Source: a virus. From it: a stretch of DNA of 24,866 nt. Made by a program: the position numbers and the translations under genes. Below, in pieces: positions 22,349-24,866 of the stretch (position 1 is the stretch's first letter; each line of letters opens with the position of its first letter). Below the pieces are notes generated by a model. It saw only the letters and a program-made list of their open reading frames with translations, was not told the DNA's origin and did not search any database. The stretch is taken from positions 1 to 24,866 of IMG/VR virus record IMGVR_UViG_3300046504_000035, one strand, 5' to 3'.

Positions 22349-22483
22349 CTCAGTCAGGCCGCAGAAACAAAGTATTCTCTTGCTTGCGAGGCGACGATGC
22401 TGATAAAAACGGTACTCGTCCGGTTTTGGCGAGTGGTGAAACTAATGGTCTTGGATCAAGTACCCTCGGGAGTAGGGGGTTAA
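22349..22483 (+). pseudogene. Frameshifted remnant resembling the MqsA HTH domain
   Basis: Just after the zinc-finger gene, pieces resembling the missing HTH are read in the two other forward frames. LSQAAE comes from 22349, then VFSCLRGDDADKNGTRPVLAS in the next frame, then VKLMVLDQVPSG from 22436 back in the first. Their order matches the LSQxEA, FGGGxxAFxRYExG and IKLLxxLDxHP blocks of MqsA-type domains. At least two indels and an in-frame stop are needed, so it cannot be expressed as one domain. The assignment rests on short matches. Confidence 0.45.
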
Positions 22484-22514
22484 TTCTTCGCGGTACCTCG
22501 CCCAACAGGGCGGC

Positions 22515-22537
22515 GGGGGTGGGTAGGGTGGGGTGGG
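22515..22537 (+). other. G-quadruplex-forming motif
   Basis: Five G-runs of 3-5 separated by 1-2 bases (G5-T-G3-TA-G3-T-G4-T-G3) lie on the plus strand within the gene-free stretch 22332-22732. Loops this short predict a very stable parallel quadruplex. It is about 195 bases upstream of the recombinase start. A role in recombination, replication or transcription cannot be decided from sequence. Confidence 0.6.
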
Positions 22538-22579
22538 TAGGTAGCCTAGGCAAGCTCTCCCTCGCCGGCTGGGTGCGGC

Positions 22580-22598
22580 ACTGGCGAATTTCGCCAGT
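22580..22598. promoter_or_regulatory. 19-bp perfect palindrome upstream of the recombinase
   Basis: ACTGGCGAA-T-TTCGCCAGT is a perfect inverted repeat with a single central base. No T-tract follows, so it is not an intrinsic terminator. It could be a protein-binding site (operator or recombinase-associated site) in the 400-base gene-free stretch 22332-22732. Confidence 0.45.
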
Positions 22599-22694
22599 CG
22601 CGCCGGCGGGCGGGTGCGGGCCGTGTCGATATCATGTCTCGGCAGATAGCCTATAGATCGCCGCGGTTTCGTGCTGGTTTCTGGCTGGCCCGCT

Positions 22695-22714
22695 GTGTAT
22701 ATACTCTAGTACAC
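22695..22714 (+). promoter_or_regulatory. Possible -10 element and dyad before the recombinase gene
   Basis: A TATACT hexamer at 22700-22705 is well placed as a -10, but the -35 region is poor. It lies inside a GTGTA/TACAC dyad (22695-22699 and 22710-22714). A site overlapping the -10 of a resolvase gene would suit autoregulation; the short arms make this tentative. Confidence 0.3.
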
Positions 22715-22732
22715 TCCAAAAAGGAACAACCA

Positions 22733-23350
22733 ATGATTACCGCGGCTTACGTCCGGGTGTCCAGCGTCCAGCAGGATGATACGCTCCAGGTCCAGGCCGT
22801 CGAGCGGTGGGCGGCTGCCCAGGGCGAGCAGGTGACGATCTACCGTGACACGTTCACCGGCCGGACGATGGAGCGGCCAGGCTGGCGACGGCTGGAGGCT
22901 GCTATCCGGGCGGGCGAGGTGTCCCGGCTGGTCACATGGCGGCTGGACAGACTCGGCCGGACGGCGGCCGGGCTGGCCGTGCTGCTGGAGGAGCTGTCCG
23001 CCCGCGGCGTCGTCCTCGTCAGTCTCACCGAGGGCCTGGACCTGTCGACGCCGGCCGGCAGGCTCATGGCGGGCATCATCGGCAGCGTGGCGGCCTATGA
23101 GACCGAGATCCGCCGCGAGCGGCAGGAGGCTGGCATTGCCACGGCCAGGGCGGCGGGCCGTCGGTGGGGCGGCTCGCGGCCAGGTCGACGCAAGGCCAGC
23201 GCGGCCCAGCGCGAGGCGATAGCGGCTCTCCGGGCCAGCGGGCACGGGCTGCGGGCGGTCGCCGCGGCTGTTGGCCTGTCCGTAGGCTGCGTGCGGCGGG
23301 TGCTGGCGGACTATCACAATGTGGTAGAAACTGCCTCTATCACACCGTGA
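22733..23350 (+). CDS. Serine recombinase (resolvase/invertase type)
   Basis: The start is the ATG at 22733, with AAGGA about 8 bases upstream. The 205-aa product is a standard small serine recombinase: AAYVRVSS at the N-terminus (R8, catalytic S10), RDTFTGRTMERPGW, TWRLDRLGR (D72, R73, R76), VSLTEGLDLSTPAGRLM, and the E-helix IIGSVAAYETEIRRERQ leading to a C-terminal HTH (LRAVAAAVGLSVGCVRRVLADY). All catalytic residues are present. It is too short for a large serine integrase, so resolution of multimers or inversion is more likely than phage integration. GC is higher than in the flanking gaps. Two related dyads lie at its 3' end. Confidence 0.85.
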   Translation: MITAAYVRVSSVQQDDTLQVQAVERWAAAQGEQVTIYRDTFTGRTMERPGWRRLEAAIRAGEVSRLVTWRLDRLGRTAAGLAVLLEELSARGVVLVSLTEGLDLSTPAGRLMAGIIGSVAAYETEIRRERQEAGIATARAAGRRWGGSRPGRRKASAAQREAIAALRASGHGLRAVAAAVGLSVGCVRRVLADYHNVVETASITP

Positions 23351-23352
23351 TA
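23311..23352. repeat. Paired TATCAC-N3-GTGRTA dyads at the recombinase 3' end
   Basis: TATCAC-AAT-GTGGTA (23312-23326) and TATCAC-ACC-GTGATA (23338-23352) are two copies of one dyad, 26 bp apart centre to centre. The second is perfect and spans the recombinase stop codon. The spacing of two and a half helical turns suits protein binding. They may be recombinase subsites or an operator. Confidence 0.45.
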
Positions 23353-23458
23353 CGCCAACACCAAAAAGCCCATGGCAACGATACCTATGGATATGACGAG
23401 TCAATCTATTTTCGGGCAAATCGGTATACGTTACTCCATTGCTGGCCGTGGTTTAGGC

Positions 23459-23481
23459 TAGATGCAACTGATTTGCATCTA
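23459..23481. repeat. 23-bp inverted repeat with perfect 9-bp arms
   Basis: TAGATGCAA and TTGCATCTA flank a 5-base CTGAT loop. It lies in the 23351-23611 stretch, which has no convincing gene apart from a 29-codon frame at 23372-23461 without a good start. The arms are AT-rich and the nearest T-run is about 15 bases beyond, so a terminator is doubtful. Confidence 0.45.
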
Positions 23482-23611
23482 CTTTGCGCTTGCTTTTTGG
23501 TGGTTTTCCCCTTCATACTACCCCTGACTTCTGCATGTGCCTGAATCTCGAAACTCCTCCTCCTCTGCTGATATTCTCCTCTTGCTCTTTCCGTTGGTCG
23601 TCGTTATCGTA

Positions 23612-24154
23612 ATGTGCACAATGATTGTGCAATCGGCATTTCGTAACCCACCTGCTCGGCATTTACCGAAAAGCGCGCCTTCGATCGCTCTCGGTCCGCA
23701 CAAGGCCTTGTGCGTCTCCCGCGAGGGTCTCATTATCGCCAGAAACGTCCTTCGAGTGTGGCGGGCGTTAAAACCTGGTGTGACTGCTGCCCGGTTGGCG
23801 TTATCGGCCGGCATACACGCAGAGGCGTGGCGTCAAACGTGCCGCGGGCAGGGCAACCCGACAATGACTCGGCTATGTCGAGTGGCGGCGGCTCTGGGGT
23901 GCTGTGTCGGAGATCTCGTGCGCGGCCTGCCGTGTCATCAGCTGCAATTCCGTGAACCTGCGGTGGTGCTGATGGAGGGAGGGCGGGTAATCTACCACGG
24001 CCCGGCTGGCGGGGCACCTCCAGAGTATCAGGCGGAGTTGATGCGGCTGCCGAAACCGGTCGACGTGGTGCCGCGGCGGCCCGGTAAGGGCGTGGCACCC
24101 CTGGAGACTGTGGCGGGCGATGATCCTACCGATCAGGCGGACTCGGACTCGTAG
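23612..24154 (+). CDS. XRE-like HTH protein with uncertain start
   Basis: The frame is open from a GTG at 23537, but no start has a clear Shine-Dalgarno site. I list the ATG at 23612; TTG 23708 or GTG 23756 are possible. The secure part contains a putative HTH: KPGVTAARLALSAGIHAEAW, QGNPTMTRLCRVAAALGCCVGDLVRG, similar to the LAxxAGI and LxxIAxALGxxxxDLL blocks of XRE domains. A Pro/Gly-rich tail ends in TDQADSDS. The stop overlaps the converging end of the 96-aa gene by 22 bases. Two GCACAA/TTGTGC palindromes lie within the first 100 bases and may be its operators, which would favour a later start. Confidence 0.55.
   Translation: MCTMIVQSAFRNPPARHLPKSAPSIALGPHKALCVSREGLIIARNVLRVWRALKPGVTAARLALSAGIHAEAWRQTCRGQGNPTMTRLCRVAAALGCCVGDLVRGLPCHQLQFREPAVVLMEGGRVIYHGPAGGAPPEYQAELMRLPKPVDVVPRRPGKGVAPLETVAGDDPTDQADSDS
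23616..23630. promoter_or_regulatory. Palindrome GCACAAT-G-ATTGTGC
   Basis: This is a perfect 15-bp odd-centred palindrome near the uncertain 5' end of the XRE-like gene. It shares GCACAA/TTGTGC with a second palindrome 82 bp downstream, which suggests paired operators for one regulator. Confidence 0.45.
23697..23714. promoter_or_regulatory. 18-bp perfect palindrome CGCACAAGG-CCTTGTGCG
   Basis: This perfect 18-bp palindrome shares the GCACAA/TTGTGC half-site with the site at 23616-23630. Its position inside the longest form of the XRE-like frame suggests either an intragenic operator or a start downstream of it. Confidence 0.45.
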
Positions 24155-24423
24155 GCCTGGGCGAGCTGTACCAGGACCCGGGCGGTTTCGTCGGCGAGTC
24201 TGGGATTGCCGGACCACGAGACGGCGGCGGCGGCGAAGGCGGTGTATCGCTGGAGCCGGACGATTTGTCGCTGCTCCTGGGCTGGGGTGGCCGTGGTGTG
24301 GTAGGTCGTCACTGAATCGGTTTCTGTGACGTTTTGGGCAACTGCCGGGCGGGCGGCGGATCGTTGATCCTGGGGCAATGTGGGCACGGTGGCGGGCTTT
24401 GGGGTGGTCTCTGCCATTGTCAT
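24133..24423 (-). CDS. Hypothetical 96-aa protein
   Basis: The ATG at 24423 overlaps the HTH gene's stop (ATGA); a second ATG two codons on has the better spacing (9 bases) from AGGAG. The N-terminal half is low-complexity, rich in Thr, Pro and Ala. The C-terminal half is helical (RQIVRLQRYTAFAAAAVSW, ADETARVLVQLAQAYESE). No family was recognised. It forms a two-gene unit with the upstream HTH gene. Confidence 0.65.
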   Translation of the reverse strand: MTMAETTPKPATVPTLPQDQRSAARPAVAQNVTETDSVTTYHTTATPAQEQRQIVRLQRYTAFAAAAVSWSGNPRLADETARVLVQLAQAYESESA

Positions 24424-24635
24424 TCACTCCTGGTTGGTGGCTTGCGTCCGGGCGTACGTTTCGGCGGGCGGGCGAGATCGGCGAGGCGGATGAATCGCCG
24501 GCCGTCGCCGTCGACGCTGGGTAGGCGTCCATCGCCGATCCACTGGTAGACGCGGCCGCGTGTGACACCCAGCCTGGCGGCGGCCTGGCCGACACCTACG
24601 CAGGGCTGCCCGTCGACGAGTAACTCGATGACCAT
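24420..24635 (-). CDS. Helix-turn-helix protein (excisionase/MerR-like)
   Basis: I choose the ATG at 24635 (MVIELLVDGQ). The 71-aa protein has VGVGQAAARLGVTRGRVYQW (HTH), IGDGRLPSVDGDGRRFIRLADL (wing) and a basic tail (RPPKRTPGRKPPTRSE), the usual layout of excisionase-like domains. A predicted promoter ends just upstream, so the mRNA may be leaderless; no Shine-Dalgarno site is visible. TTG 24671 and GTG 24665 are alternative starts but lie in the promoter. It may be a recombination directionality factor or a regulator. Confidence 0.7.
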   Translation of the reverse strand: MVIELLVDGQPCVGVGQAAARLGVTRGRVYQWIGDGRLPSVDGDGRRFIRLADLARPPKRTPGRKPPTRSE

Positions 24636-24642
24636 TGCCACC

Positions 24643-24671
24643 AGTATACGGCCATATCCCTGCACTCGCAA
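24643..24671 (-). promoter_or_regulatory. Predicted promoter of the leftward HTH gene
   Basis: Read leftward, TTGCGA (24671-24666) and TATACT (24648-24643) are 17 bp apart. Seven bases separate the -10 from the ATG at 24635, so transcription would begin at or next to the start codon, giving a leaderless transcript. Confidence 0.5.
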
Positions 24672-24701
24672 GATAATTATTTATTTTGTCCGGATTTATC
24701 C

Positions 24702-24729
24702 TTGACATTGCCGATACAGGGTGTATAGT
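24702..24729 (+). promoter_or_regulatory. Strong sigma70-type promoter reading out of the window
   Basis: A consensus TTGACA at 24702-24707 and TATAGT at 24724-24729 are 16 bp apart. It is divergent from the leftward HTH promoter, the two -35 elements being about 30 bp apart. It would transcribe the sequence running off the right edge. Confidence 0.6.
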
Positions 24730-24789
24730 GAAAGTGTAGATGCTGATTGAAAAGTGAATAGGAGCCAGGAAAGGGCAAAAGGCCAACCC

Positions 24790-24866
24790 ATGCGAAAGCC
24801 ACGGAGCCCCGTAGAGGGGCAAACCCAGGGAAGGCCGGCCCGAACCTCGAAGACGACGGCAAGACA
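24790..24866 (+). CDS. Possible start of a rightward gene, cut by window edge
   Basis: An ATG at 24790 (AAAAGG about 7 bases upstream), or an in-frame GTG at 24754, opens a basic frame (MRKPRSPVEGQTQGRPARTS) that stays open to the edge. Only 25 codons are visible, so the support is the promoter upstream and the open frame. An untranslated leader is equally possible. Confidence 0.3.
   Translation, partial: MRKPRSPVEGQTQGRPARTSKTTAR

Noticed and set aside
22390-22500. A possible tRNA-like segment with a T-arm-like GGGGGTTAATTC
   Set aside because: No acceptor stem or anticodon arm could be paired, and the segment is better explained by the degraded HTH-domain coding sequence.
22733-23350. Reading the serine recombinase as the phage integrase
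   Set aside because: At 205 aa with a simple C-terminal HTH it matches resolvases and invertases; large serine integrases have long zinc-ribbon and coiled-coil C-terminal regions.
24677-24862. 61-aa leftward frame at the right edge
   Set aside because: It crosses the strong rightward promoter and the leftward HTH promoter region and has no start signal.

Overview
The window is high in GC. It reads as most of a tailed-phage genome, or a prophage or phage-derived replicon, with a leftward virion-assembly operon from about 20.9 kb down to base 1 and a small regulatory and recombination region from about 21.2 kb to the right edge. The host cannot be named from the sequence; GC-rich coding and good Shine-Dalgarno sites indicate a bacterial host. 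No rRNA, tRNA, CRISPR array or replication gene was seen.

Late operon (minus strand, read right to left): an 83-aa protein, terminase small subunit, a 26-aa membrane microprotein, a 78-aa protein, terminase large subunit, a 76-aa LMDDLW-motif protein, a single-span membrane protein, portal, two small basic or charged proteins, a possible 33-aa gene, scaffold, major capsid protein, two tandem paralogous capsid-associated proteins, two tandem paralogous 85/86-aa proteins, three further structural proteins, a connector-like protein, a second short LMDDLW-type protein, an 88-aa protein, two structural proteins, and two large proteins resembling internal or ejected virion proteins, the last cut by the left edge. 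Nearly all junctions are ATGA, GTGA or TAATG overlaps or gaps of a few bases, as expected for one translationally coupled unit. The order terminase, portal, scaffold, coat is the canonical head module; the long portal, separate scaffold and very large proteins at the distal end suggest a podovirus-like virion, but this is inference. One small helix-turn-helix gene (17479-17676) sits inside the operon in the opposite direction.

Regulatory region: at about 21.1-21.2 kb the operon diverges from a rightward set: a small XRE repressor-like gene with a predicted leaderless start, an 83-aa protein, a full-length LMDDLW-family protein, and a YgiT/MqsA-type zinc-finger protein that stops just where its DNA-binding domain should begin. 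Fragments resembling that missing domain can be read just downstream in the two other frames, so it appears to be a decayed antitoxin. Then come a 400-base stretch with a G-quadruplex motif and a 19-bp perfect palindrome, a 205-aa serine recombinase with paired dyads at its 3' end, an XRE-like ORF with GCACAA/TTGTGC palindromes at its uncertain 5' end, and a leftward HTH/96-aa gene pair whose promoter predicts another leaderless start and lies back to back with a strong rightward promoter leading out of the window.

Duplication is the main evolutionary theme: two pairs of tandem paralogous virion genes (with duplicated leaders), repeated beta-domains inside two structural proteins, short in-frame tandem repeats in the two largest proteins, and three scattered copies of the LMDDLW motif.
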